From Sporosarcina obsidiansis (GTDB lineage Bacteria; Bacillota; Bacilli; Bacillales_A; Planococcaceae), in assembly GCF_009651005.1 (NCBI RefSeq), contig NZ_WHVW01000001.1, positions 205,720-269,719 on the forward strand: 64,000 nt of DNA, in the 5' to 3' direction. How positions within the stretch are numbered: the stretch's first letter is position 1; every line of letters begins with the position of its first letter. Shown here in pieces: positions 1-9,512 of this stretch. The position numbers and the translations under genes were made by a program. The notes beneath the pieces are model-generated. The model was not told where the DNA came from, ran no database searches, and worked only from the letters and a program-made list of their open reading frames with translations.

Positions 1-1
1 A

Positions 2-319
2 TTGAAGCTGAATAATCAGGAAGTTCCAAGTGGAGAGGGGATTACTTGGCTGACAAATCAGCGACGTGCAGCTAGCACCATTTATGAATTATTTGGTTGG
101 ATACAAAAGCATGGACTACAAGAATCCAATGTATCTGCCATCTCTTCAAGTTTACAAATTTTAATGGATCGTTCTGCTGAGGGACTCACTTTGGAGCAAG
201 AGATGTCGGCAATGAAAGAGAAGATAAAAATGACGCCACGCATTGAAGATCGAATGGTGTTAAGTATGATTCTTGAAGTGATGGAGGAAACAAAGGCTTC
301 GCGACTAGTTAAGATGTAA
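2..319 (+). CDS. Hypothetical protein, probably cut at its 5' end by the window edge
   Basis: The reading frame is open to the left edge, so the apparent TTG at base 2 is probably internal. The visible 105 residues are hydrophilic and helix-rich, with no signal peptide or membrane segment. I do not recognise a family. The frame ends at TAA and is followed by a 148-bp AT-rich gap before the chemotaxis receptor, so it is probably not in the same operon. Confidence 0.45.
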   Translation: MKLNNQEVPSGEGITWLTNQRRAASTIYELFGWIQKHGLQESNVSAISSSLQILMDRSAEGLTLEQEMSAMKEKIKMTPRIEDRMVLSMILEVMEETKASRLVKM

Positions 320-467
320 TTATTTCATTTTTTTCTGAATTAACTTTCTTAGTGCTAAAGGCTTTTATTAGAATGACTTTAGTATTCATTGAGTGTATAA
401 TTCACAGTGGCCTAAGTGGTTTTATTGACCTATATGGGAGAAGCTTAGGAAAGAAAGAGGGATAGAA

Positions 468-2162
468 ATGAATAGGAAATTGCGTTTCAAAAGTGTGAAA
501 AGTAGATTACTCTTCGCATTTGCAGTCGTGGTCTTGCTAGTAGTTGGATTGGGTGCTTATACAGTAGTTTCGGTGAACTCAGTAAATAATAAAACGAAAG
601 AATTGGTGGAGCAAGATATTCAAAAAATGTCCATTGATCTACGGCTAGCTAATACGATGTCAGGACGTATGTCCGCAGTTAGAGCGTATGTACTGTTTGG
701 TGATCAGCGATATAAGGATGAATTTCTTACGTTAACTGATGAAGGAATCCGACTTCAAAAACAGGCAGAACAGCTAGGAAGGTCAGATAAATTTAATGAA
801 GTACTTGAGCGTATGATTACGTGGAGAAAGAAGCTTACGAGTGATGTCATTGAGGTGTATGATTCAGGTCAAAAAGAAAACGCGATTAGAAATCTACATC
901 AATTATCGTCAGAAGGAATAGAATTGATTGAACAATACCAGACAAATGCAGATAATCGTGAGCAATTGACTAAGAAAAACGGTTCTCAAATTGTAAAGAT
1001 AGGACAAGAAACTCTTCGTTGGATTGCGATTGTGACGGTATTGGTGACGGTTATTAGTGTCATAGCGGCACTGTTAACTGCGCGAGTGATCACACAGCCA
1101 ATCGTTCGGGTAATGAACAGAATGAAACAAATTGCAGATGGAGACTTGAGTCAGCAACAGCTAGAGGTCACATCACAAGATGAGATTGGACAACTTGCTT
1201 TTTCAATGAATGACATGAGTGATAATATACGAACGATGCTGAGCAAAATAGATGATGTGTCTACGTCAGTCTCAGGTCATAGTGAAGAATTGACGCAGTC
1301 CTCGTCTGAAGTAAATACCGCCTCTAGCCAAATTGCTGTAACGATGCATGAATTGACGTCAGGTATTGAAAATGAAGCGAATACTGCGACTGAACTAGCG
1401 ATTCACATGGAGAAATTCACTTTGAAGGTAGAAGAGGCCAATCAAAAAGGAGAAGCCATCCAACGGTCTTCTGCAAATGTATTGGCTCAGACTATGTCAG
1501 GCGCACAATTGATGAAAACATCGTCTGAACAGATGAAGAAGATCGACTCTATTGTGCAGGAGGCAGTCGTGAAAATTAAAGGGTTAGACATTCAGACGCA
1601 AGAAATTTCCAAACTGGTTGTCGTCATTAAAGATATTGCAGATCAGACGAATTTATTGGCATTGAATGCGGCAATTGAAGCTGCTCGAGCAGGGGAGCAT
1701 GGAAAAGGATTCGCTGTGGTAGCAGACGAGGTAAGAAAGTTGGCTGAGCAAGTGTCCGTATCAGTTAAAGATATAACAAGTATTGTAGGGCACATTCAGC
1801 AAGAATCGAGTGGTGTAGCCGTATCACTAGAATCTGGTTACGAAGAAGTGGAGAAAGGCACGGCTCAGCTCGAGACAACGAATCAAACCTTTACGGAAAT
1901 CAGCAGTGCTGTCAATGAAGTGGGTGCTAACATTAACATTATGTCAGAAAACCTTGCAGAAATAGCTACTGGTAGTGAGAAAATGAGCGGTGCCATCGAA
2001 GAAATTGCTGCCATTGCAGAAGAGTCTGCTGCAGGTGTTCAACAGACATCGGCAGCTTCTCAACAGACAAGCAGTTCAATGGAAGAAGTAGCAGGCAGCT
2101 CGGCTCAACTAGCTCAATTAGCGGAAGAGTTGAGTGGGTTGGTTCGGCAGTTTAAGTTGTAA
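468..2162 (+). CDS. Methyl-accepting chemotaxis protein
   Basis: This is a membrane chemoreceptor that signals to CheA/CheW. Residues about 13-33 form a first membrane helix. An extracellular four-helix-bundle-like sensor (about 35-180) follows, then a second membrane helix (about 185-205), a HAMP domain (about 206-260) and a long coiled-coil signalling domain. The hairpin tip around [20 protein letters not shown] is the highly conserved CheA/CheW contact region. Length (564 aa) is normal. The ATG follows GAAAGAGGG. The gene stands alone and ends at a clear terminator. The ligand cannot be told from sequence. Confidence 0.95.
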   Translation: MNRKLRFKSVKSRLLFAFAVVVLLVVGLGAYTVVSVNSVNNKTKELVEQDIQKMSIDLRLANTMSGRMSAVRAYVLFGDQRYKDEFLTLTDEGIRLQKQAEQLGRSDKFNEVLERMITWRKKLTSDVIEVYDSGQKENAIRNLHQLSSEGIELIEQYQTNADNREQLTKKNGSQIVKIGQETLRWIAIVTVLVTVISVIAALLTARVITQPIVRVMNRMKQIADGDLSQQQLEVTSQDEIGQLAFSMNDMSDNIRTMLSKIDDVSTSVSGHSEELTQSSSEVNTASSQIAVTMHELTSGIENEANTATELAIHMEKFTLKVEEANQKGEAIQRSSANVLAQTMSGAQLMKTSSEQMKKIDSIVQEAVVKIKGLDIQTQEISKLVVVIKDIADQTNLLALNAAIEAARAGEHGKGFAVVADEVRKLAEQVSVSVKDITSIVGHIQQESSGVAVSLESGYEEVEKGTAQLETTNQTFTEISSAVNEVGANINIMSENLAEIATGSEKMSGAIEEIAAIAEESAAGVQQTSAASQQTSSSMEEVAGSSAQLAQLAEELSGLVRQFKL

Positions 2163-2202
2163 AATTTATTGATGTAGGATACTAGTTGAAAATTGTGTTG
2201 TC

Positions 2203-2237
2203 GCCTCTTAATCGAGAAATCGGTTAGGGGGCTTTTT
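2203..2237 (+). terminator. Rho-independent terminator after the chemoreceptor gene
   Basis: A 12-bp stem with several G-U pairs (2203-2214 with 2221-2232), a 6-base loop and five T residues, 40 bases after the stop codon. Confidence 0.85.
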
Positions 2238-2305
2238 ACATGCTGTTTTGTATGACGAATTTCGGCGGTGATTATCTTATGAAAGTTTATAAATGAAAAA
2301 CCCCA

Positions 2306-2364
2306 TTGACAATTGAGAATGATAATGGTTATCATTAATAATGAGATTGAAAATCATTCTCATT
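2306..2364 (+). promoter_or_regulatory. Promoter with two Fur boxes for the heme operon
   Basis: TTGACA at 2306-2311, an 18-base spacer and TATCAT at 2330-2335 form a plausible sigma-A promoter. A Fur-box-like dyad (GAATGATAATGGTTATCATT, 2317-2336) covers the spacer and -10 box. A second, degenerate AT-rich dyad with ATCATTCTCATT lies just downstream (about 2341-2364). The placement predicts repression by iron-loaded Fur. Confidence 0.85.
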
Positions 2365-2412
2365 AAAATGCGCTGATAAATAGCGATCATACATAATCAG
2401 GAGGAAAAACTA

Positions 2413-3405
2413 GTGAAAAAACTATTGATTGGTTTGTTAATTGGAGTGCTAGCTGTGATGACAGCTTGTTCCAATGATACGAAAGAGAATTCGGTTTCGA
2501 AAACGGAAAAAGAGACAGAGATAAAAACAGATGAGGAAGAAACAGAGCAAGTAGCCGCAGATGAAGGTGATGGGGTGGATGAGAAAGAGCTCGCAGAAAT
2601 GATTGCACAATTTCCTGAAACGGTACCGGAGCGTTTGATTACGACATCTGTTCCATTAACAGAAATGCTGCAACTGTTAGATGTGACACCTGTTGGGGTA
2701 CCGACTTCGACGAATCCACTGCCTGTAGAGTTTGACTCGGTTGAGCGAATTGGTTCACCCATGCAGCCAGATTTAGAAGTTGTCACGAAGTTACAGCCTG
2801 AAGTTATTTTAGGTGCAGAGTCACTTCGCAGCACTTTGGATAAGACGCTGGAAGGTATTGATTTGCCGACTGCTTATCTTCCGACGGATTCATTTGAAGA
2901 TTTGAAGTTGAGCTTTAAGGCACTCGGCACATATTTCGATAAAGAAGATGAGATGCATGCAGTGCTCGATCAACTGGTTGCGAAAGAGCATGAGTTAGTG
3001 AAGCAGGGCGAAGGGAAAGATTTGCCAAGCGTCATGTTGATGATCGGTACATCTGATTCTTTCATGGTGATGAATGATAAATCGTATGTCGGTAGCTTGA
3101 TTAAACGTTTGGGCGCAGACAATATCGCGACTTCTGTATTACAAGCGAAAGACACTTATTCACCGATCAATATGGAAGATGTCGTGGTTGCGGATCCTGA
3201 TATTATTCTAGTGCTTGCTTCAGGAGATCACGGTGCATCTGAAGATATGTTCAAGAAAGAAGTAGAAAGCAATGAGACGTGGAAACAAATGTCGGCATAT
3301 AAAAACGATAATGTCTATATTTTAGATTATGAAGTATTCGGTATTACATCCATTAAAAATGCAGAGAAAGCATTGACGGAGATTTCTACTTATTTTTATA
3401 AGTAA
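2413..3405 (+). CDS. isdE: Heme ABC transporter substrate-binding lipoprotein, IsdE-like
   Basis: This is a membrane-anchored lipoprotein that receives heme (or a related iron chelate) and passes it to the permease. The start is GTG, 5 bases after a strong AGGAGG. A lipoprotein signal ends at lipobox MTAC (Cys19). A charged linker rich in Glu and Thr follows, then a TroA/FecB-type two-lobed binding domain. The segment IGSPMQPDLEVV matches the IsdE region that holds the axial heme methionine (here Met117). His273, in ASGDHGASE, sits where IsdE has its axial histidine. The assignment rests on recalled family similarity and on HugZ in the same operon. A siderophore ligand remains possible. Confidence 0.82.
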   Translation: MKKLLIGLLIGVLAVMTACSNDTKENSVSKTEKETEIKTDEEETEQVAADEGDGVDEKELAEMIAQFPETVPERLITTSVPLTEMLQLLDVTPVGVPTSTNPLPVEFDSVERIGSPMQPDLEVVTKLQPEVILGAESLRSTLDKTLEGIDLPTAYLPTDSFEDLKLSFKALGTYFDKEDEMHAVLDQLVAKEHELVKQGEGKDLPSVMLMIGTSDSFMVMNDKSYVGSLIKRLGADNIATSVLQAKDTYSPINMEDVVVADPDIILVLASGDHGASEDMFKKEVESNETWKQMSAYKNDNVYILDYEVFGITSIKNAEKALTEISTYFYK

Positions 3406-3423
3406 CAGAGGGGATTTTTTGCA

Positions 3424-4410
3424 ATGACCAACTCTCGGAGTGGAATTACGGTAGGTGTCACGTTTGCGTTAGCAGTAGTAGCCGCAATCGTTGCGATCGG
3501 TCTAGGCAGTGTGTCCGTAGCGGTTCCTGAAATTTTACAAACATTATTCAAATCCGCTGAGAGCGCGGTGAATGATACGATCATTTTAAATATCCGATTG
3601 CCACGCGTGTTGTTGGCAATGGTGATTGGTGCCAATATCGCCGTATCTGGAGCGATTTTGCAAGCGGTGATGGGCAATCCATTGGCAGACCCTGGCTTGA
3701 CGGGGGTAACGAGTGGAGCGGCAGTATGTGTTCTTGCGATTATGTTGGCCATGCCTGAATATACGCAGTTCGTACCACTCGCTGCTTTCATTGGAGGAAT
3801 GGTGGCAGCGACAGCAGTTTACGGATTGGCGTGGCGACGCAATGGAATTTCACCGATTACGATCATTTTGGCGGGAGTCGCGGTCAACGCATTATGCGGT
3901 GGGGTCGTTGGCTATTTATCGATCATGTTCAGTGACCGTCTGCCATCTGCTGTGCAGTGGATGAATGGAAGCCTGGCAGCGAAGGGCAATTCGACTCTCT
4001 ACATGGTGCTACCGTATTCAATTGTTGGATGGATTTTATCGATCTTCGCAATTCGAAAGGCGAACGTCATTCGGATGGGCGATCAAGTGGCAATGAACTT
4101 GGGGGAAAATGTCAATCGCATCCGTATTGCGCTCTCTATTTTGGCTGTATTCTTGGCAGCAATTTCTGTGGCGGCAATCGGAATGATTGGTTTTGTCGGT
4201 TTGATTGTACCTCACATGGCACGGTTCTTGGTTGGCTCGAATTATAAGTTTTTATTGCCGATGAGCATGGCGCTCGGTGCGTTAGTTCTATTGCTAGCAG
4301 ACACAGGTGGACGGACATTGTTTGCACCGATGGAAATTCCAGCGGGTATCTTAATGGCGGTGATCGGAGGTCCTTATTTCCTGTACTTGATGAGAAGGAG
4401 TGTGTTTTGA
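3424..4410 (+). CDS. isdF: Heme/iron ABC transporter permease, FecCD family
   Basis: A FecCD/BtuC-type permease of 328 aa with about nine to ten hydrophobic segments. Family motifs include the early NIRLPRVLLAMVIGA segment, GNPLADPGLTG, and the cytoplasmic GFVGLIVPHMAR loop that contacts the ATPase. It starts 18 bases after the lipoprotein gene and ends just before the ATPase gene, so it is the membrane channel of this importer. It likely acts as a homodimer. Confidence 0.88.
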   Translation: MTNSRSGITVGVTFALAVVAAIVAIGLGSVSVAVPEILQTLFKSAESAVNDTIILNIRLPRVLLAMVIGANIAVSGAILQAVMGNPLADPGLTGVTSGAAVCVLAIMLAMPEYTQFVPLAAFIGGMVAATAVYGLAWRRNGISPITIILAGVAVNALCGGVVGYLSIMFSDRLPSAVQWMNGSLAAKGNSTLYMVLPYSIVGWILSIFAIRKANVIRMGDQVAMNLGENVNRIRIALSILAVFLAAISVAAIGMIGFVGLIVPHMARFLVGSNYKFLLPMSMALGALVLLLADTGGRTLFAPMEIPAGILMAVIGGPYFLYLMRRSVF

Positions 4411-4411
4411 G

Positions 4412-5191
4412 ATGTTTACAGTCAATTCGATATCCATTCGTTACGAGCAGAAAACGATCATCCGCGATTTTTCATTTCAAGTGAATGAAGGGGAAGTCGT
4501 CTCGATTATCGGTCCGAACGGCTCGGGGAAGTCGACTTTATTAAAAGCTGTTTCTCGTCAACTTCCCTATTATGAAGGAACCGTAGAGCTGGATGGGGTG
4601 AATTTGAGGTCAATGAATCCGAAGCAAGTGGCCCGTAAAATGTGTATGCTCAGTCAGAAAAATCAGGCACCGAGTGATATGACAGTGTTTGATCTCGTAT
4701 CGTATGGTCGTTATCCACATAAAAGATGGTTCGAAAAACTGACAGAAGATGATCATCAAATTATAGAATGGGCGATTGAGAAGACCCATTTGACTAGTTA
4801 TCGAGAACGAACCGTCGCATCTTTGTCAGGTGGTGAATCACAGCGCGCTTGGATTGCGATGGCATTGGCGCAAAGACCGAAGATTTTATTATTAGATGAA
4901 CCCACAACATATTTGGACATTTCTCATCAGCATGAAGTGTTGGAATTGGTGCGTGAACTCAATCGCGATATGGGGATGACGGTCATGATGGTGCTGCATG
5001 ATTTGAACCAAGCATCGTATTACAGCGATCGAGTAGTCGTCGTGCAAGGTGGCGAAAAAGCTATGTATGGCACACCGGACCAAGTGATGACGACCGATAT
5101 GATCCGTCAAGTGTACCGAATGAACTCGGAAGTGCAATTTAGTCCAAATGAACGTAAGCCACGGATACATTTACTGCATACTGCACGATAA
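4412..5191 (+). CDS. Heme/iron ABC transporter ATP-binding protein, FecE type
   Basis: This ATPase powers the importer. It shows Walker A GPNGSGKST, signature LSGGESQR, Walker B ILLLDEPTTYLD and the switch histidine in MVLHDLN. I place the start at ATG 4412, downstream of AAGGAG at 4395-4400. An in-frame GTG at 4400 lies inside that ribosome site. The permease stop codon lies immediately upstream, so the two genes are translationally close. Length is about 259 aa. Confidence 0.9.
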   Translation: MFTVNSISIRYEQKTIIRDFSFQVNEGEVVSIIGPNGSGKSTLLKAVSRQLPYYEGTVELDGVNLRSMNPKQVARKMCMLSQKNQAPSDMTVFDLVSYGRYPHKRWFEKLTEDDHQIIEWAIEKTHLTSYRERTVASLSGGESQRAWIAMALAQRPKILLLDEPTTYLDISHQHEVLELVRELNRDMGMTVMMVLHDLNQASYYSDRVVVVQGGEKAMYGTPDQVMTTDMIRQVYRMNSEVQFSPNERKPRIHLLHTAR

Positions 5192-5209
5192 TCTAAGGAG
5201 GAATAGAGC

Positions 5210-5725
5210 ATGGTGAAAGAAATAGATTTGGTAAAACATAAAGAAGGTTATTTACAGTTTGTTGAGAGTCATAAGAATATAGTGCTAAATATGGTGAATG
5301 AGGAAGGACGACCATTTGCCAGCTGTGCCCCATTTGTTAAAAAGGATGGCAAGTTTTATATCTACATTAGCCGAGTAGCCGAACATTATCGTCATTTGGA
5401 AAACAGTGAATGGATCGACGCGATGGTCATTGCAGATGAAGTCGATACACCAAACCCCTTTGGTACAGAACGCGCACGTTGGGGGTGCCAGCCGAAAAAC
5501 ATTGGCAATGAAGGACACGAAGAAGTATTCGAACTATTCAACAGTCGTTTTAACCCGAAATTAATGGAAGTTCTTCGCGGTTTAGACTTTTCATTATTCG
5601 AACTAACTCCAGTTCAAGGCCGGTATGTAGTTGGTTTTGGATTAGCGTTTGATGTGGATATTGATGGTGATATCTTCAATCATGTAGTGGTCGATAAAAA
5701 GAACAAGCCAGGAGTCACTGCATGA
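5210..5725 (+). CDS. HugZ/HutZ-type heme-utilisation protein
   Basis: A 171-aa split-barrel (pyridoxamine-phosphate-oxidase-like fold) protein of the HugZ/HutZ family, whose members bind and break down heme to release iron. The sequence shows the barrel core NMVNEEGRPFASCAPFV, a conserved RWGCQPKN segment and the C-terminal GFGLAFDV...FNHV segment, where the family places heme-contacting histidine. It sits 18 bases after the ATPase gene with a perfect AAGGAGG and overlaps the next gene by 4 bases. It likely degrades imported heme in the cytoplasm. No IsdG-type monooxygenase was seen. Confidence 0.82.
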   Translation: MVKEIDLVKHKEGYLQFVESHKNIVLNMVNEEGRPFASCAPFVKKDGKFYIYISRVAEHYRHLENSEWIDAMVIADEVDTPNPFGTERARWGCQPKNIGNEGHEEVFELFNSRFNPKLMEVLRGLDFSLFELTPVQGRYVVGFGLAFDVDIDGDIFNHVVVDKKNKPGVTA

Positions 5726-6135
5726 GTGACGAGACGGTACTTGCAATTTGGAACGCGTTACGCGAGCGTTTTACTAAGATGGCAGCAGGTTTAGCTGAAG
5801 AAGATTTAGACTTGGGTATGGGTCAGTCCTCCATCCGTTCATTGCTGTATCATACAGCGGAAGTGGAGTATATGTTTGCGGATTGGTATTTAGAAAAAAT
5901 GATGCCAGCCGAATTGTCGAAAGCTAAAAACTTACCTGAGTTGTTAGATTTGCTAGCAGCTTCCGATGAAAATTTGAAGCAGGCAATGGAAGAGCTGACG
6001 ATAGAACAGTGGCAAACACCAGTAGAGACCAAGATGGGTGTATCCACGCCTTTAGAAGCAATCGGTAGATTAATGTACCACGCAGGAATCCATGCGGGAC
6101 AGATTGCGTTGATGAAGAATCAGCGGAAGGAATAA
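5722..6135 (+). CDS. DinB-like four-helix metalloprotein
   Basis: A 137-aa DinB/YfiT-type helical bundle. The expected metal histidines are visible: one in LLYHTAEVEY (about residue 41) and two in MYHAGIHAGQ near the C-terminus. Its ATG overlaps the HugZ stop codon (ATGA), so it is the last gene of the heme operon. Family members include thiol-dependent transferases and many proteins without known function. A role in iron or heme stress is suggested only by position. Confidence 0.75.
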   Translation: MSDETVLAIWNALRERFTKMAAGLAEEDLDLGMGQSSIRSLLYHTAEVEYMFADWYLEKMMPAELSKAKNLPELLDLLAASDENLKQAMEELTIEQWQTPVETKMGVSTPLEAIGRLMYHAGIHAGQIALMKNQRKE

Positions 6136-6237
6136 ATTTCTATATTTGCTAGACGCTCTTAAATTTCTACAAGTGATCATAAACGACCTTGATCCGCTCA
6201 TAAGCCTTCCAGCAGCCGACGAGTTTCGATAAGAAAT

Positions 6238-6280
6238 CAAAAAAGTGACGAAAACCAATTAGGCTTCCGTCACTTTTTTG
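6238..6280. terminator. Bidirectional terminator between the heme operon and opuAC
   Basis: A perfect 13-bp stem (6238-6250 with 6268-6280) with a run of A on the left and T on the right. It can serve both the rightward heme operon and leftward opuAC. Confidence 0.88.
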
Positions 6281-6297
6281 TGTTGCTAGAAGGGCTA

Positions 6298-7218
6298 TTA
6301 CTCTTTCAAATCTTCAATCGAATTAATATCCATATAGCTTGGGACTACTAGACCGATTTTCACGTCTTCCATGCTGACACCGATATCGTCCAGTTTGTCT
6401 TCAAACTTCTCCATGTACGTCTTATGTGTAATCGGCAACCAGCCTGCTAGTAAGACATCTGCGCTTCCGTCAGCAACTGCTGTGTACATTGGGCCTGCTT
6501 CCACTTGTGACATTTCCACTTTGTAGCCCAAATCTTCCAATACGTTAGCCATCATATTCGTGCTGGCAACTGTACTGTCCCATGCAACGTAGACAAACTT
6601 AATTGTATCGCCGTCCACTTTTTCTACACCGTCTGTCCATTCAGAAACTTTATCTTCATTTGCATCGATCCAGTTTTGTGCTGCTACTTTTGGATCTTCA
6701 CCGTCAATGATTTCAACCATGATTTTTGCCATATCTTCTTCAGTCCAATGGAAGTTTTGTAGAACTTGATACGCTTCCGATAAATCTTCTTTTAATCCAA
6801 GACGGCCAATTGTATGAATTTCTTCTGCTCCACCATATGAACCTTCTGGATCTTCAAGATATTTTAAGTCGTATTTCGCGAATTTCCAGTGTGGAGACCA
6901 GCCTGTCACGATGATTGGTTCTTCTTTGTCATATGCTTTTTTCAGTGCGGCTGTCATCGCTGCCCCTGAACCAGTTGTGACGTCCCACTTTTCAAGTCCG
7001 TAATCTTCGATCGCTCTTTCCGTTGCTTCCATGATGCCGGCACCTGGATCGATTCCTGTAATTTTGTAATCTACTGCTTTACCGATGGATTCAGTTGAAC
7101 CTGTTGCGTCTCCATCATTTTTTGAAGTGTCCTCGTCTTTGTCTCCTCCACATGCAGCAAGACCTACTGCTAGTAAAGCGACTGCGCTAACCCCTAAAAC
7201 TTTCTTTTTAAATGACAC
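6298..7218 (-). CDS. opuAC: Glycine betaine ABC transporter substrate-binding lipoprotein
   Basis: This lipoprotein binds glycine betaine outside the membrane for the OpuA osmoprotectant importer. The start is GTG at 7216-7218, nine bases after AAGGAGG; a longer upstream frame has no ribosome site. Lipobox LAAC is followed by an acidic linker and the OpuAC domain. GIDPGAGIMEATERAI, VTGWSPHWKF, FVYVAWDSTVASTNM and QVEAGPMYTA are closely similar to Bacillus OpuAC and include the aromatic residues of the betaine pocket. Length, 306 aa, is usual. The ATPase and permease genes are about 20 kb away, which is unusual because opuA is normally one operon. Confidence 0.93.
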   Translation of the reverse strand: MSFKKKVLGVSAVALLAVGLAACGGDKDEDTSKNDGDATGSTESIGKAVDYKITGIDPGAGIMEATERAIEDYGLEKWDVTTGSGAAMTAALKKAYDKEEPIIVTGWSPHWKFAKYDLKYLEDPEGSYGGAEEIHTIGRLGLKEDLSEAYQVLQNFHWTEEDMAKIMVEIIDGEDPKVAAQNWIDANEDKVSEWTDGVEKVDGDTIKFVYVAWDSTVASTNMMANVLEDLGYKVEMSQVEAGPMYTAVADGSADVLLAGWLPITHKTYMEKFEDKLDDIGVSMEDVKIGLVVPSYMDINSIEDLKE

Positions 7219-7329
7219 GATACAGTTCCTCCTTGTAATTTGGTTGCAAGTGAGATGGACGTTTGTGTGTCCAACGTCTGTATGTATGCACAACCTTTTT
7301 TGTCATCGCTACTCTAGCGAACGTTAATA

Positions 7330-7401
7330 AGTATAACTGTAATGTCTTTGTAATACAACCGTTTTACCTATATTTATTGTACGTACAGTTTTTTCTGTAC
7401 G
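7330..7401 (-). promoter_or_regulatory. opuAC promoter and operator shared with opuAA
   Basis: On the minus strand, -35 TTGTAT (7353-7358), a 17-base spacer and -10 TATACT (7330-7335). Upstream lies an inverted repeat CGTACAG-N6-CTGTACG (7382-7401). The promoter and the bases upstream of it align closely with the region before opuAA at 27693-27764, so the same GbsR-type regulator probably acts on both. Confidence 0.8.
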
Positions 7402-7424
7402 AATAATTAAATTCTAATAAAATA

Positions 7425-7450
7425 GGAAAGTCAGCAAGATGTGACTTTCC
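7425..7450 (-). terminator. Probable terminator after the flavoprotein gene
   Basis: A 9-bp perfect stem, GGAAAGTCA (7425-7433) with TGACTTTCC (7442-7450). It is followed on the minus strand by a T-rich tract (TATTTTATT) and lies 30 bases after the flavoprotein stop codon. Confidence 0.6.
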
Positions 7451-7479
7451 GAACAGCCTATTATTTATATACCAATTGT

Positions 7480-8415
7480 CTAGATCGTATCAAAAAACTC
7501 ATTCGTCAAGTCACCGTTCATTCCAATTGCCGCAGCGCTACCTGTACCGGCTGCAATAATTAGTTGTGAGGGTACAATATGAGATACATCGCCTGCTGCA
7601 TAGACGTTCCAGACGGTTGTCCGTCCATACTCATCTGTTAAAATCCCACCGTATTGATTGCGTTCGCAACCTAGGGCATCAGCGAAGTGGTTGGGGTGGC
7701 TCCATAGGGGGGATACGAATCCACCTGTGCGATCGATGAGTGTGCCGTCTTCGAGCCGTATGCTTTGTAACTGGCCGTTTTCACCTTCAAGACGTGCAAT
7801 AATATCATCCACTATGCGTATTTCTTTGGCATTTAATTTCTTGCGTTCCTCTGCCGTGAGTTGGCCTTCACCGTTTGTGAAAACGATTACGTCACGGCTC
7901 CATGTATAGACTTCCGCCGCCAGTTTGAAGACGTTTTTGTCTGCAATGACCGCTAAAGGACGATCTCGAAGCTCCCAGCCATCACAGTAGGGACAGCTAA
8001 ACAAACTCGTGCCGTAAAAGTGCTCGATGCCAGGGATATTCGGCTGCTCGTCCCGCAACCCGTTTGCCAATAAAATCTTCACACTGCGAAAGACTTTTCC
8101 GCTGGCGGTCTTCAATTCATAATGTGCCCTATCCAATCTTTCAATAGAAACAATCTTTTCATTCTGAAACTCGACAGATGGATATTCTGCAATCTCTTTC
8201 CGAGCTAATCTTCGCAATTCTGAAGGCTTCGTGCCATCCCTCGTCAAAAATCCATGCGCTTCGCGTGTCACCCGATTTCGTGCATGGTCGTCATCAAATA
8301 CGACTGTCTTCCGTCTTGCTCTACCAAGCACGAGTGCCGCACTTAGTCCAGCTGGTCCGCCACCAATAATTGCACATTCATAAAGCATATCGTCACTCAT
8401 CCCTTTTCTGGTCAT
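7480..8415 (-). CDS. NAD(P)/FAD-dependent oxidoreductase, thioredoxin-reductase-like
   Basis: A 311-aa flavoenzyme with FAD-binding motif CAIIGGGPAGLSAAL near the N-terminus, a redox-active CPYC at about residue 143 and the C-terminal FAD motif VYAAGDVSH. The central NAD(P) domain looks shortened and lacks a clear GxGxxA motif, unlike classical TrxB. This matches the smaller thioredoxin-reductase-like enzymes of Bacillales, whose electron acceptors are mostly unknown. Three candidate starts lie within 20 codons. The outermost ATG is listed; ATG 8400 (MSDDM) and a later ATG (MLYE) are possible. Confidence 0.82.
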   Translation of the reverse strand: MTRKGMSDDMLYECAIIGGGPAGLSAALVLGRARRKTVVFDDDHARNRVTREAHGFLTRDGTKPSELRRLARKEIAEYPSVEFQNEKIVSIERLDRAHYELKTASGKVFRSVKILLANGLRDEQPNIPGIEHFYGTSLFSCPYCDGWELRDRPLAVIADKNVFKLAAEVYTWSRDVIVFTNGEGQLTAEERKKLNAKEIRIVDDIIARLEGENGQLQSIRLEDGTLIDRTGGFVSPLWSHPNHFADALGCERNQYGGILTDEYGRTTVWNVYAAGDVSHIVPSQLIIAAGTGSAAAIGMNGDLTNEFFDTI

Positions 8416-8640
8416 TATACTGTTATAACTTCCCGGCTTCTCGGCGGAACAAACAATAGATTGTGCATATGAAACTAGCTCAGTTTATGGTTGAGCGTAG
8501 GAGTTCGTGGTTTTAGAGGATACCTTTCAGTATTCAGTTAATATCAGAGGTTTATTCAACTAGGATATAGGACAATCTGAACAAATTTAGTTACAGTAGA
8601 GACAACTGCTGTGTAAACAGAATGAAGAGGAGGGGTTACT

Positions 8641-9468
8641 GTGAAGTGGGGACGAATTTTATTGGTAAGTATGGCTCTTCTATTAGGTGCCTGTCAGTCT
8701 GAAGAAGCAAAGAAATTCATTCAGAAAGAAACTACTAGAAAAGAGGCGCAACGACTAGTAGAGGAAGCGATGAGAGAGAAAGGAATTCGCGTGTTTGCAG
8801 GGGATGTGTCTTACGCAAATATTGGCAAAACAGTCGACACGAGTCGTGTTGAGGTAGAATATGATACTCTCCATGAACCAGTATATAAGGGGCTAGCCTA
8901 TGTGACAGTGGATGAATCGAGTTCACCCAAGTTGGTGGGAGTAGATCACTTAGGGTTAGCCAATACGGAGGGGCTTGTTCATATTGGCAGCATCCTAATG
9001 GAACATTTGAAGGTAGTGGCCAGTCAATCCATTATTCAAGAGGTGCAGCCCTTGTTAGATACTTTGCCAAATGTGACTTGGGAAGAAGTGGAACCTATTA
9101 CGTTTCATCATGTAGAGGTGGACCCGAAGAAATTAGATGAATTACTGCGATTGTATGGAAAGAATCGGTTAGCTAGCCCGACTGTGGAAGAGGCTGAAAA
9201 CTGGTTAAAAGTATTTGAGTTTCCTAATTCCGAAAGCTATGAACCAGAAATGTGGTTGACGTTTCATTATCAAAGTCAATTGACAAATGAAGAATTTGAA
9301 TCTATTTTTGAAGCCATTAGTCAGTCGGAAGCTCTTCCAAACGAGCCGTATTTCATTCGCGTGATCGCAGACAGTTATGATGAAACAGAAGAGCCTCTCT
9401 ATAATGAAAGGTCTAACGGCCAAGGGTCTGTAGTGTTTATTGGGCATTCTGACGCTTCCGATGAATGA
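8641..9468 (+). CDS. Hypothetical lipoprotein
   Basis: A 275-aa predicted lipoprotein. It starts at GTG after AGAGGAGGGG, has signal KWGRILLVSMALLLGAC with lipidated Cys18, and then a highly charged alpha/beta region. No family is recognised. The next gene, 44 bases downstream, also encodes a small lipoprotein, so the two may be co-transcribed and displayed together on the membrane. The function is unknown. Confidence 0.8.
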   Translation: MKWGRILLVSMALLLGACQSEEAKKFIQKETTRKEAQRLVEEAMREKGIRVFAGDVSYANIGKTVDTSRVEVEYDTLHEPVYKGLAYVTVDESSSPKLVGVDHLGLANTEGLVHIGSILMEHLKVVASQSIIQEVQPLLDTLPNVTWEEVEPITFHHVEVDPKKLDELLRLYGKNRLASPTVEEAENWLKVFEFPNSESYEPEMWLTFHYQSQLTNEEFESIFEAISQSEALPNEPYFIRVIADSYDETEEPLYNERSNGQGSVVFIGHSDASDE

Positions 9469-9512
9469 GTAATCTGCTATATGATACGGTAACTAGATTA
9501 GGAGGAAGGTAG

